NCBI GenBank assembly: GCA_002424605.1
Contig: DIKQ01000013.1
Location: 1-64,000, forward strand
DNA from: Cloacimonetes bacterium UBA5614
GTDB lineage: Bacteria; Cloacimonadota; Cloacimonadia; Cloacimonadales; Cloacimonadaceae
DNA: 64,000 nucleotides
Direction: 5' to 3'
The notes under the pieces were generated by a model. That model saw nothing but the letters and a program-made list of their open reading frames with translations, made no database searches and had not been told where the DNA came from. Below are positions 1 to 10,100 of this stretch, one piece after another (position 1 is the stretch's first letter; every line of letters begins with the position of its first letter). The position numbers and the translations under genes are program-made.

Positions 1-2
1 AT

Positions 3-119
3 CCTCGGCTCAGTATTATAGAGGGTGCTGGTTTGCTTGGTAAACATTCAAAGCCACTGCAAAGGCAGTGTGAGTTTGGATTCACCGTCCTGATGAAAGC
101 AGTGGAAGAGGTCTTCTAA
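3..119 (+). CDS. possible 3' end of a gene cut by the window edge
   Basis: One forward frame is open from the window edge to a TAA at 117-119, giving about 38 residues ending in MKAVEEVF. It could be the C-terminus of a gene that starts outside the window. There is no homology signal I recognise, and a frame this short can be open by chance, so the call is weak. The other two forward frames close within about 45 bases. The stretch 120-394 that follows holds no gene, only the promoter and leader of the next one. Confidence 0.2.
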   Translation, partial: PRLSIIEGAGLLGKHSKPLQRQCEFGFTVLMKAVEEVF

Positions 120-216
120 AAATGGTCTGTATCGTTATGGAAATGTGGATAGATACCCATTGCCGTTTCGGGTCTGAGCAGCTTGGTAAAAAAGGGTATC
201 CCTGATGAGAAAACCC

Positions 217-245
217 TTGACATAAAAATCGGATTTCAATAATTA
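217..245 (+). promoter_or_regulatory. probable sigma70-type promoter
   Basis: A perfect TTGACA (217-222) is followed after 17 bases by TAATTA (240-245). The 15 bases CAATAATTATCAAAT (237-251) recur at the promoter near 34.46 kb, and AAATCGGAT recurs near 40.36 kb. It lies about 150 bases upstream of the start at 395. No transcript data are available. Confidence 0.5.
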
Positions 246-394
246 TCAAATTATCGGAATCATATCTATAAAGAGGTACATAAGGCAGTTTCGGAACATT
301 TATGCTATCCGTACCGGACCTTATAAGGCAGGATAATCTGCAAGACCAGCAATACAAGGGGCAGGGCTTCTTGACAATGCAATGTGAGGTTACT

Positions 395-3142
395 ATGAAA
401 GCAAGGGCATTTCTATTCATCATTATTCTGTTGTTTTGCGGAGCATTATCCGCAGTTCTGAATCCCGCAACCATGCTGACGGGAGTTCCCTCCTGCCTGG
501 CATTTGCGGGGGATGCGGCGATGAAAACTGCAGGGGGAGTAACGCATCTGACCTATCTGCATTCGCCCGATAACCAGGAATATTCTATTATCTATCTGAG
601 ATTAAATGCAGACAACACAATTGAGCATCATATGGTTGACACTTTTACAGCCGGTTTCAATCCCCAGTTTACTGAGAACTATTCACCAACCCTGGAACTC
701 GCCGGGAACGCGGTCTATATTTTCTACTCCCGGGACGGAGAGGTAAAGAAAGCTTTGTCCACTGACAACGGGAACAGCTTTGCAATCTCTGTGCTGGAAG
801 AGGCGAACGATGTGAAACCGCTGGTCGGGCAGCATGAGGGCAACTGGAGCGCATTTTATACTCCGTGGGACATATGTGAAGACGGCAGTTACCAATCATT
901 CTCAAATCAGGAGATGTCTACAAATAATACAATCCTGAATTATTGGGGTCCTGATGTGATTTCCGGCCCGGTCCGGGCCAATAGCGATATCTGGATAAAG
1001 CAGGCAGGGGGCGGAGCCAATAACGGCTGGCCCACTTTCCTGGGACCGGTCTATACCTCGGGAAGCATCCAGAGCTTTACCGGAACGCCTCCCTATGCCC
1101 AGGTTTTTCAGGGCGGGTATCACGAAAATGTTCCGGAGCTGAAGCCGGATTTCGAGGGGATGAGCTGGCAGGCGCTTCAATCGGGCGTCATTATCGGCTC
1201 ACAGGTACCAACAGAAAACAGAATTATGCTTGTGAGAGTGACGGGAGCTACTTATACAAGCTGGATAGGGCAGATTACCAGCGGTCCCGATGAAACTCTG
1301 GGGGTGTATTCCACTTACCCGCCTGCCGAAGGAACGCACCTGTTTGACAATTCGGTTCCACAGGTGGATACATTGTGGACGCCCGGTCCGACCGGTAATT
1401 CCGCAAACCAAGTCATGGTGGTAAACTGCCCGCTCTGGATTAGCGGCACCTTTTCCGGCAGGCAGACCTGGTACAGTCCATATGATATAATGATAAATGG
1501 CAATATCCTGCTGTTCAACACTTTGCAGGGAGAGCCGCCCTTAGCGGATTCCGATGACTATGTCGCTCTGGTGTCGGAGAAACGGATTCTGGTGCAATAC
1601 GGCTACAAAAACCCGGCTGATTCGGTGCGGTATCATCCCAACTGCCGTACGGATATGGAAGGGGTCTATATCTATGCTTCGCTGTATGCCATGAAACCAG
1701 ACCCCTCGGGCAATCCCAGGCAGGACGGGCACTTTTCCTTTGAATATCAGCATCCGCACGGTTCCGTGCCTGATGTGAACATCGGAGGGGCAATCTATGA
1801 CAAGATTGACCTGCATCGGCGCAGATATCCCCAAACAGCAGAAAATCCCTGGCCCGGCAACATTGACTATCCCTGGTACAATCCGCTCTGGCCGGAACGG
1901 ACTCCCTATATGGAAAGAGGCACCATCCGGCTGTTCGGCTCACTTTATCAGCAACGCAGGGGTTTTATCCACAGGAATATAACTGACTCAGAATATCCCA
2001 ATCCGACGGGTCTATGGGATATTGAGAATGACCTGTGCGGAAGCACCAGCGGAACGCCGGTTGTGGACCCGGTACTGGGCTTTACAATGCAGGGGATTAA
2101 CTATCCTGGAGCCTCAGGATCAGGGGTGGGCTATAAGAAGAATTATCAGTATGACAGCCGGCTGAGCATCGATACCTTTCCCTTCAATCCCTTCGGGCTG
2201 GGTATGAGGTTCAAGCAATCCGCGGACGGCATCAGTTACGGATATAGGTTTTACAAGGTTCTAAACGAGCAGACCCTGAGAAAGGGGATGACCTCCAGAA
2301 GCGGCAGGACTGCCTTTCACCTGAACAATCATCTCGCCTGGCAACCCTCTATAAATGCTGAACCGTCAGAACTGGAAACGGCTTTTAATGCGGATGAAGC
2401 ACTAGAGCAGATTGCTTTTACACTTGATAATGACCTGATGATGCGCATCCATAAAGACAATGGAGCCGCTCCAGATTCACTGCGTCTGGTCAAGCTGAAC
2501 CCGGTTGCCGGCACTTTACAGGAAGTGTTTAGTATTCCTGTGATCAGCAGGGTCAATACTATGTTTGACTGGCTGGGGGCATACACTTGTTTTGCCAACC
2601 TGGAAACAAACGGCAGAATCCGTTTTTACTTTCCTGACAACGATGGCGTATTGCAGTCCTGGAATCTGTGGAATCCGCAGATAGAGGATTTGCAGCTTTA
2701 CTGGTACAATCCCGATAAGAGCAGCATTCACGTGCTTTTTGTGGATACAGATACGGTCTTTGTGCTGCTGAACCTGGTTCCTCAGACAGGAGTGGGCAGT
2801 ACTTTGTACTATGCCAAAGGCGTACTGGAGTATACTTCTGTTCCGCCAGAACCGGAAACGCCGCTGGCTGTCAGGGTGGTGGCTTATCCCAATCCCTTCA
2901 GCGAAAAGCTTACATTCAAGCTGGAACTGAGCAGGGAAACTGCAGCAGGGATAGCGGTTTACAACGTCAGGGGGCAAAAGGTGAAGACCCTGTGTCAAAA
3001 TGCCGTTCTCAAACGGGGGGAAAACCTGCTTGAATGGGATGGAAAGGATGAGCAGGGCAGACAGGCTTCCAACGGTATCTACTTCGTGAGAAGCAACATC
3101 AGCCAGGAAACCCGGAACCAGAAGGTATTGCTACTGAAATAA
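395..3142 (+). CDS. secreted protein of unknown function with Por-type C-terminal sorting tail
   Basis: The reading frame is open further upstream, but the ATG at 395 is chosen because GAGG lies 5 bases before it and because it opens a clean signal peptide (MKARAFLFIIILLFCGALSA). The mature protein is about 895 residues. The first part has BNR/sialidase-like features (FYSRDGEVKKALSTDNGNSF), suggesting a beta-propeller; the middle is rich in Trp, Tyr, Pro and Gly and matches nothing I know. The last about 85 residues form a Por secretion-tail/FlgD-Ig-like domain: YPNPFSEKL, AVYNVRGQKVKTL, ASNGIYFVRS and final KVLLLK. It is therefore inferred to be exported across both membranes and held at or released from the surface. 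Two C25 peptidases follow on the same strand after a 180-base gap. Confidence 0.7.
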   Translation: MKARAFLFIIILLFCGALSAVLNPATMLTGVPSCLAFAGDAAMKTAGGVTHLTYLHSPDNQEYSIIYLRLNADNTIEHHMVDTFTAGFNPQFTENYSPTLELAGNAVYIFYSRDGEVKKALSTDNGNSFAISVLEEANDVKPLVGQHEGNWSAFYTPWDICEDGSYQSFSNQEMSTNNTILNYWGPDVISGPVRANSDIWIKQAGGGANNGWPTFLGPVYTSGSIQSFTGTPPYAQVFQGGYHENVPELKPDFEGMSWQALQSGVIIGSQVPTENRIMLVRVTGATYTSWIGQITSGPDETLGVYSTYPPAEGTHLFDNSVPQVDTLWTPGPTGNSANQVMVVNCPLWISGTFSGRQTWYSPYDIMINGNILLFNTLQGEPPLADSDDYVALVSEKRILVQYGYKNPADSVRYHPNCRTDMEGVYIYASLYAMKPDPSGNPRQDGHFSFEYQHPHGSVPDVNIGGAIYDKIDLHRRRYPQTAENPWPGNIDYPWYNPLWPERTPYMERGTIRLFGSLYQQRRGFIHRNITDSEYPNPTGLWDIENDLCGSTSGTPVVDPVLGFTMQGINYPGASGSGVGYKKNYQYDSRLSIDTFPFNPFGLGMRFKQSADGISYGYRFYKVLNEQTLRKGMTSRSGRTAFHLNNHLAWQPSINAEPSELETAFNADEALEQIAFTLDNDLMMRIHKDNGAAPDSLRLVKLNPVAGTLQEVFSIPVISRVNTMFDWLGAYTCFANLETNGRIRFYFPDNDGVLQSWNLWNPQIEDLQLYWYNPDKSSIHVLFVDTDTVFVLLNLVPQTGVGSTLYYAKGVLEYTSVPPEPETPLAVRVVAYPNPFSEKLTFKLELSRETAAGIAVYNVRGQKVKTLCQNAVLKRGENLLEWDGKDEQGRQASNGIYFVRSNISQETRNQKVLLLK

Positions 3143-3322
3143 TAGTATAACAGCAAGTTGTCCGGAACACCATCTAACCAAAGCTTATAGCGTAATCTGC
3201 TGTATGCCGGGTTACGATATGCTTTTCAGTCTGTAGATTTTTCCATTTTCGGCACTATTTTTGCTTAATATATAGTTGTATAAGGAAATCTAATATTACA
3301 AACGGATAAATAAGGAGATGTT

Positions 3323-6300
3323 ATGAAACGCATATTGTGGCTTGCAGTAATACTATCGGCTGTGAGCATGCTATCCGCGCTCGGAGGCGCAATTCCGGTA
3401 TCGGCAAACCTGACAGATACAGATTTACTAAGCAATAACCAGTCGGGACTTAGTGTAAATTACTCGGTAGGCACCTTGCATTACAGTGATGTAAATACGC
3501 CACAGGGTAATTATACTGAAATCTCGATTGAAGGATATACCTTCACCAACACAACTGGTCTTCCCAAGCTTCCCCTCATGCGCAAAATCATCCGCGTTCC
3601 CCTTGATGCCAATGTTACGGCACAGGTTACCGGGAAAACAACGGAAACCATATCTATGACAGCCAGAGGAATCAGCAACAGAATCCTGCCCCGCCAGGAG
3701 AGCGTCTCTAAAAGCGACGAACCCACTCTGCTACCCTTCATCATAGACCACAATTTTTACAATGGCAACGGCTGGACTGATGAGCCGGCAGTCAAAGTGG
3801 AAGAAATCGGCATGATGAGAGGCGCCAGGCTGGTAGCTCTGGACTTTGTTCCGGTTCGCTACAATCCTGCCACGGCCCAGCTGGAAATCATCACATCTGC
3901 CACCGTACAGGTAACTTACCCGGGTGCAGACTGGGCAGCCACGCATGAACTCTATGAAAGATATTACTCACCGGTGTTTGAAACTACCCTGGCACAGACC
4001 CTGTTCAACTATGAAACCACCAGGGTGTCCCTGGACCGCTATCCTCTGGGTATGATAATCGTAACTCCCCAGAGTTATGTGGCAACTTTGCAGCCCTTTA
4101 TCGACTGGAAGACCCAGCAGGGTTATGCAGTGAACGTCGCCACCACTGAGACTATCGGCACCACGACTACGGCTATCAAAAACTATATCCAGAATATCTG
4201 GAACACCGCCACTACGAACAATCCGGCGCCTTCCTATCTGCTGATAGTGGGCGATACTCCCCAGGTGCCGGCCTGGACAGGTACCACCAGCACCGGACAC
4301 GTCACAGACCTGAATTATGTGCGTCTGCAGGGTACGGACTTTGTGCCGGAAATGTATTTCGGCAGGTTCTCCGCCACCAGCATCACCCATGTGCAGAACT
4401 ATGTGACCAAGACTTTGCAGTATGAGATGTACACGATGCCAGACCCCTCTTATCTTTCTCATACAGTGCTGATTGCCGGCGTTGATTCGTATTATGCCCA
4501 ATCCCACGGCAACGGACAGATAAACTATGGCAAGAATAACTATTTCGGTGAATCCACAGCTCCCAATTGGGTTCCCTACGGTCCTTACAATATCCGCAAC
4601 CATATGTACTATTATCCTGCTTCCGGCAGTTCTGATGCGCTGATTCTGGCAGACATGAGCGCCGGGCTCGGTTTCATAAACTATACGGCTCACGGCAGTG
4701 AAACCACCTGGGCTGACCCCACAGTCACCATCGCCAATATCAATGCCATGACCAACAGCAACAAGTACTTCGTGGCTGTTGGCAACTGCTGCCTGACCAA
4801 CGCCTTCAATACTGGCGAATGCTTTGGCGAGGCTTTTACCAGGGCTCAGAACAAAGGCGCTGTGGCTTATATCGGCGGTACAAACAGCACTTACTGGGAT
4901 GAAGACTATTACTGGGCAGTGGGATACAAGCCGCCCGTAGTGGGCACCGGTTCTCCCTACATTGACAATAGGATTGGCGCTTATGATGCGCTGTTCCATT
5001 ATCATAACGAAGCATTTGCCGACTGGGCAAGCACTCTGGGCTCCATGACCTTTATGGGCAACATGGCTGTCGTTGCTTCCAACAGCAGCAGAATAAACTA
5101 TTACTGGGAAATCTATTCCATCATGGGTGACCCGAGTTTGATACCCTATATGGGCATACCGACTGTCAATGCGGCAGAATATTCTCCCGTCATTCCCATG
5201 GGAGTGGCAACAATGCAGATTACCGCCGAGCCCTATACTTATGTGGCTCTGTCCAAGGATAACGTGCTTTACGGTACAGGTCTGGTGGATGGAAACGGTT
5301 CATTGAACCTGCAGTTCACGCCTTTCACAAGCCCCGGCACTGCTTATCTGGTGATGACCCGTTCCCTGCGTCAGCCCCTGATTGCAGCGCTAAATATTAC
5401 TGCCAGCGCAGGACCCTATATACTGGTTGACAACCTGGTGGTCAATGATGGCAACAACGCAATTGCAGAAAGCGGTGAAACCCTTTATCTGGATGTGGTT
5501 ATCAATAATGTAGGAACCACCAATGCCCAGAATATCACCGCCATTATGACCACTACCAATCCGTATGTTACAGTTCTGAACGGAACTGCAACCGTGGCAG
5601 GTGTGCAGGTAAATACGCCTGTCACCATCAGCAACACCTTCCAGATTGCCATTTCACCTGCCATTCCTGACCAGGAAGTGGTAGCCCTGAACTTTGCGTT
5701 CAGTGACAGCGGAACCAATAGCTGGACCGCCAATCGCAACCTGACAGTGAATGCTCCCAATGTCTCTTTTACTGCGCCGACTTTTACCGATCCCAACAAC
5801 AACGGCTCCTTTGAACCCGGAGAGACAATCACAGTGACCTTCAATATAACCAATACCGGCCATATGACCTCGGCTGACGGAAACCTGGAAGTGGTCATCA
5901 GCGGTACCAATGCCACCACTCCGCAAACATCCTTTATGCTTCCCGGCATCCCCGTGGGAGTGAATATTCCCATGTCCATTCCTTTCACTATTGCAAACAA
6001 CGCTCAGGATGGCACTGTCATTCCCATAGGCCTTGCTCTTACCGCCGGTGCCCAATTGGTAAACAATATGGTCGCCCTGCCGGTCGGCTCTACTTCTGAA
6101 GGATTTGAAAGCGGAACTATCCAGAGTCCGCCCTGGGTCAACAACAGCACCATTCCCTGGACGGTTGCAACCGGGACAGGCTTCGTTCAAAGCGGGACAT
6201 ATTCCGCCCGGGCAGGCGCTATCGGACACAATGGTTCCACAGAACTCAGCATTACAATGAACGTAGGACTGGCAGGAAACATCAGTTTCTGGCGCAGGGT

Positions 6301-7147
6301 ATCATCCGAAAGCGGATACGATTACCTGAAGTTCTATATAAATAACACGGAAATAGGCAGCTGGTCCGGCAACCAGGCCTGGGCCCAGATGACCTATCCT
6401 GTCAGCACTGGTGCCAATACCTTCAAGTGGGTTTATACGAAGGATTATTCCACGGTCAGCGGTTATGACACTGCCTGGATTGACGACATCGTCTTCCCGC
6501 TTTCCGGAGACAGCAGTGTTCCGATCTTTTACGTTCCGGTGCAGGGATTAAGCTTTGAGATTGACCAATTGAACGTGCCTTTCACGCAGGAATTGGTGGT
6601 CCGCAACCTCGGCGCTGCAGCACTCACAGGGACTTTTACAGTTCCAGCTTTGGTTGACCTGATGTTCAATGGAACCCCTGTATCTGACTCATATTCTTAT
6701 TCAATTCCCGCCGGACAAAACGGCGTCTTCACCATAGGAATCACGCTAACCGCACCCACTGTCTTTAATGGCACCATCGTGATTACTTCCAATGACGTAA
6801 ACAATCCTTCCCAGACTGTATCTCTTTATGTTAGCACCTCTTCAAATGAAGATGCAAACGGCATACCCGCCGTTACCAGACTGGAGGGCAATTACCCCAA
6901 TCCCTTCAACCCATCCACTACAGTTCGCTATGCCATGAAAGATGCCGGACAGGTTTCCATCAGCATCTACAACCTCAAGGGCCAGCTTGTGAAGACCCTT
7001 GTGAATGAGAATAAAAAAGCCGGCAATCACAGCGTCGTATGGAACGGCAATGATGATAGCGGAAAACCTGTTTCCAGCGGTGTTTATATGTACAGAATGC
7101 AGGCGGCAGGCGTTAATCAGACCAGAAAAATGATGTTAATGAAATAA
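3323..7147 (+). CDS. gingipain-type cysteine peptidase (family C25, Kgp-like) with sorting tail
   Basis: A 1274-residue secreted endopeptidase. An N-terminal signal peptide (about 1-20) is followed by a C25 propeptide region, then the catalytic domain at about 240-600. The catalytic pair is visible: His457 in YTAHGSETTW and Cys490 in VGNCCLT, 33 residues apart as in the His/Cys pair of Porphyromonas gingipains. The stretch ITxxF...CFGEAFTR...AYIGGTNSTYWDEDYYW closely resembles Kgp. After it come an Ig-like domain, two CARDB-like repeats (each with NDGNN/DPNNNG and SGE/PGE motifs), a lectin/MAM-like domain at about 930-1065 (FWRRVSSESGYDYLKFY, AWIDDIVFP), and a Por-type tail from about 1190. 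The start has a good ribosome site (AAGGAG, 6 bases away). It is likely co-transcribed with the next C25 gene (23-base gap). Cleavage specificity cannot be read from the sequence. Confidence 0.9.
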   Translation: MKRILWLAVILSAVSMLSALGGAIPVSANLTDTDLLSNNQSGLSVNYSVGTLHYSDVNTPQGNYTEISIEGYTFTNTTGLPKLPLMRKIIRVPLDANVTAQVTGKTTETISMTARGISNRILPRQESVSKSDEPTLLPFIIDHNFYNGNGWTDEPAVKVEEIGMMRGARLVALDFVPVRYNPATAQLEIITSATVQVTYPGADWAATHELYERYYSPVFETTLAQTLFNYETTRVSLDRYPLGMIIVTPQSYVATLQPFIDWKTQQGYAVNVATTETIGTTTTAIKNYIQNIWNTATTNNPAPSYLLIVGDTPQVPAWTGTTSTGHVTDLNYVRLQGTDFVPEMYFGRFSATSITHVQNYVTKTLQYEMYTMPDPSYLSHTVLIAGVDSYYAQSHGNGQINYGKNNYFGESTAPNWVPYGPYNIRNHMYYYPASGSSDALILADMSAGLGFINYTAHGSETTWADPTVTIANINAMTNSNKYFVAVGNCCLTNAFNTGECFGEAFTRAQNKGAVAYIGGTNSTYWDEDYYWAVGYKPPVVGTGSPYIDNRIGAYDALFHYHNEAFADWASTLGSMTFMGNMAVVASNSSRINYYWEIYSIMGDPSLIPYMGIPTVNAAEYSPVIPMGVATMQITAEPYTYVALSKDNVLYGTGLVDGNGSLNLQFTPFTSPGTAYLVMTRSLRQPLIAALNITASAGPYILVDNLVVNDGNNAIAESGETLYLDVVINNVGTTNAQNITAIMTTTNPYVTVLNGTATVAGVQVNTPVTISNTFQIAISPAIPDQEVVALNFAFSDSGTNSWTANRNLTVNAPNVSFTAPTFTDPNNNGSFEPGETITVTFNITNTGHMTSADGNLEVVISGTNATTPQTSFMLPGIPVGVNIPMSIPFTIANNAQDGTVIPIGLALTAGAQLVNNMVALPVGSTSEGFESGTIQSPPWVNNSTIPWTVATGTGFVQSGTYSARAGAIGHNGSTELSITMNVGLAGNISFWRRVSSESGYDYLKFYINNTEIGSWSGNQAWAQMTYPVSTGANTFKWVYTKDYSTVSGYDTAWIDDIVFPLSGDSSVPIFYVPVQGLSFEIDQLNVPFTQELVVRNLGAAALTGTFTVPALVDLMFNGTPVSDSYSYSIPAGQNGVFTIGITLTAPTVFNGTIVITSNDVNNPSQTVSLYVSTSSNEDANGIPAVTRLEGNYPNPFNPSTTVRYAMKDAGQVSISIYNLKGQLVKTLVNENKKAGNHSVVWNGNDDSGKPVSSGVYMYRMQAAGVNQTRKMMLMK

Positions 7148-7170
7148 AGGTTCTTTTCAGGAGGAACAAG

Positions 7171-10100
7171 ATGAAGAAACTTTTACTACTGGCGTTGCTT
7201 ATGACGCTGTCTATCCTGCTCTTTTCGGAGCAATACACAGTTGGTTTTAACCAGAATGAAGTAAATGTGCTATCGACAGGCTCGCAGGAAACTGTTCTGG
7301 AAATGACTCTGGGACACTTTAACCGTGAAGCGGTGCGTATCAATAATGATGAATACTGGGCGCTGGACCTTAAGAAAGAAGGCTTCAGCATGGAGCCGGG
7401 CATGCCCCAGCTTCCCTATATTACCCGCAGTATCATCATTCCAGGTACTGCCAGGATGACTGTAAAGGTGTTGGAATCCGAGTATACGGAAGTCGTTATG
7501 CCGATAATGCCTTCCAAGGGTAACCTGACCCGTGACATCAATCCCGACGACATACCCTATACCTTTGACAGTTTCTATCAAAGCGAAGGTTTTTATCCCT
7601 CAGTTCAGGCAGAGCTGTCTGAACCCTTTATCATCAGGGATTACCGCGGTATAACGGTTTATATGAAACCTTTCGTATATTACCCTGCAACCAAAACACT
7701 GAGAATATACACCCGGTTGTTATTATCCGTTACAAACAGCGGGACTGATAACGTCAACATTATGGCAACTCCCAAAAGCTCGGGCAGCATGTGGTTTGAC
7801 AATATTTACCGGGGACTGTTCCTGAACTACAATCAGGCAAAATATCCCGTGTTGGATGAACAGGGTAGAATCCTGATAGTCACAAACAGCATGTTCAACG
7901 CCTCTCTGCAACCCTATATCGAGTGGAAACGCCAGAAGGGCTTTATAGTAAATGTGGTTGACATTGCCCAGGCCGGTCCAACAGCCACGCAGCTTAAAAC
8001 CTATATCCAGAACCAGTATGACCTGAACAATGGTTTGATGTTTGTGCAGATAATGGGAGACCATGCCCAGGTTCCTTCCCTGACTTCAGGCGGGGGAGCT
8101 TCTGACCCGTCCTTTGCCCTGCTGGCAGGTGCCGATAGCTATCCTGATATCTATGTCGGACGCTTTTCAGCCCAGACGGTTGCAGAGCTTGATACCCAGA
8201 TTCTGCGCTCTGTTCAGTACGAAAGAGACACCCAGGCAGATGTTGCCTGGCTGGATAACGCTATGGGCATTGCCTCCAACGAAGGCGGCGGATCCCAAGG
8301 CGACATGGGAGAATCTGACCAGGTTCATATGGAACTTATCAGGACAGACCTGCTTGGTTATGGCTATGAAACGGTTGACCAGATATACCAGGCTTTGGGA
8401 GCTACCATTGCCCAGGTATCCAATGGAATCAATGCCGGTCGTGGATTTGTGAATTATGTAGGCCATGGCTCTGATACATCCTGGAGCACCACCGGATTCA
8501 GCAACACCAACGTCGGACAGCTTACCAATGACAACAAGCTTCCCTTTATAGTATCCGTTGCCTGCGTAAATGGCAACTTTGCCAATATTACCTGTTTTGC
8601 CGAAGCCTGGGTCCGTGCCCGTGATTCTGTTACCGGCAACCCACGCGGAGCATTGGTTTTTTACGGCTCTTCCATCAACCAGAGCTGGAATTCACCCATG
8701 CGCGCCCAAGACGAGATTACTGATTTGCTGATAGCTGAACAGAAGAATACCATTGGCGGTTTGTTCTTCAACGGGTCATCCAGGATGATTGAAGTTTATG
8801 GAACAGACGGTTCCAATATGTACAAGACCTGGCATATTTTCGGCGACGCTTCCCTGATGGTCCGAACCAAGAACCCTCTGCCCTTGACAGCACAATACAT
8901 GGATGTGCTGTTCCTCGGTATGACCACTTTTTCGGTTCAGACCGCTCCGGGCGCCTGGGTAACCCTTTCCTATAACGGCGATGTTTATGGTACAGGATAT
9001 GCAGACGCTACAGGCAATGCTTTGATAAACCTCTCTATCATTCCGGACCAGCCGATGGACCTGACCCTTACAATCACTGCTTTCAATAAAGTTACCCACA
9101 TTTCCACCATCCAGGTGTTGCCTTCACAGGGAGCTTATGTCCAGGTTACCGGACAAGCTGTTTCCGATAACAATAATAACCAGGCAGACAGCGGTGAAAC
9201 AGTATTTTATGACATCGTGCTAAACAATGTCGGCTCTGATGCGGCTTCCAACGTGGTAGCCACTCTTACCACCACCGACCAGTATGTCACCATCCTCAGC
9301 AATACCTGCACGTTCGGCGATATTCCCGCAGGCCAGACCTCTATCAGTGCCAACGCGTATGTCCTGATGATTGCCGATAACGTACCTGACCAGCATGTGG
9401 CAGTGCTGAACGTCGCCATTTCACAGAATGGAGTGGTTGAATGGAGCAGCAACCTCAATCTGGTCCTGAATGCGCCGGCAATGACAGCTGAAGCCGTTGT
9501 GATTGATGATTCACCCGGCAACAACAATGGCAGGATTGAAAGCGGGGAAACCGTCCTGATTACCATTCCCGTGACCAATACCGGGCATGCTCCCGCCTCT
9601 GACCTTATTTTCTCACTGATGGTGCAGAATCCTGTCAATCACGTGATGACCCCTGTCCAGTATATGTTTACCTCTCTTGCTCCCAACCAGACTGTACAGG
9701 TTATTTTTGAAGTCACCTTCAGTTCCCAGGTTCCGGCAGGGACACAGGTGCAGTTCCTGCTGCTGGGCATCACCGGACAGTATTCCCTTGCCTATAACTT
9801 TAACCAGTATGTCGGAATGGTGATGGAAAACTTTGACAACGGCACCATGACTGCTTTCCCCTGGACCTTTTCAGGTGGCAACTGGACACTTGATACATCT
9901 ATCTATCACAGTCCGGGAGCCAGTGCCAAGAGCGCTGTCATCACCCATAACCAGTCCACCACGATGTCAGTAACCATGCAGGTACCTGATGCAGGAACCA
10001 TTACTTTCTGGAAGAAAGTTTCTTCCGAGCAGAATTATGATTTCCTCAAATTCTACATAAACAACGCATTGCAAAACCAGTGGTCCGGCAACGTTGACTG

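Noticed and set aside
3968..5005. A 345-codon open frame antisense to the first C25 peptidase
   Set aside because: The sense frame encodes an unmistakable catalytic domain; the antisense frame has no ribosome site or family signal and arises from codon bias. The same holds for long antisense frames at 38223-39194, 39238-40161, 43765-44721 and 61693-62634.
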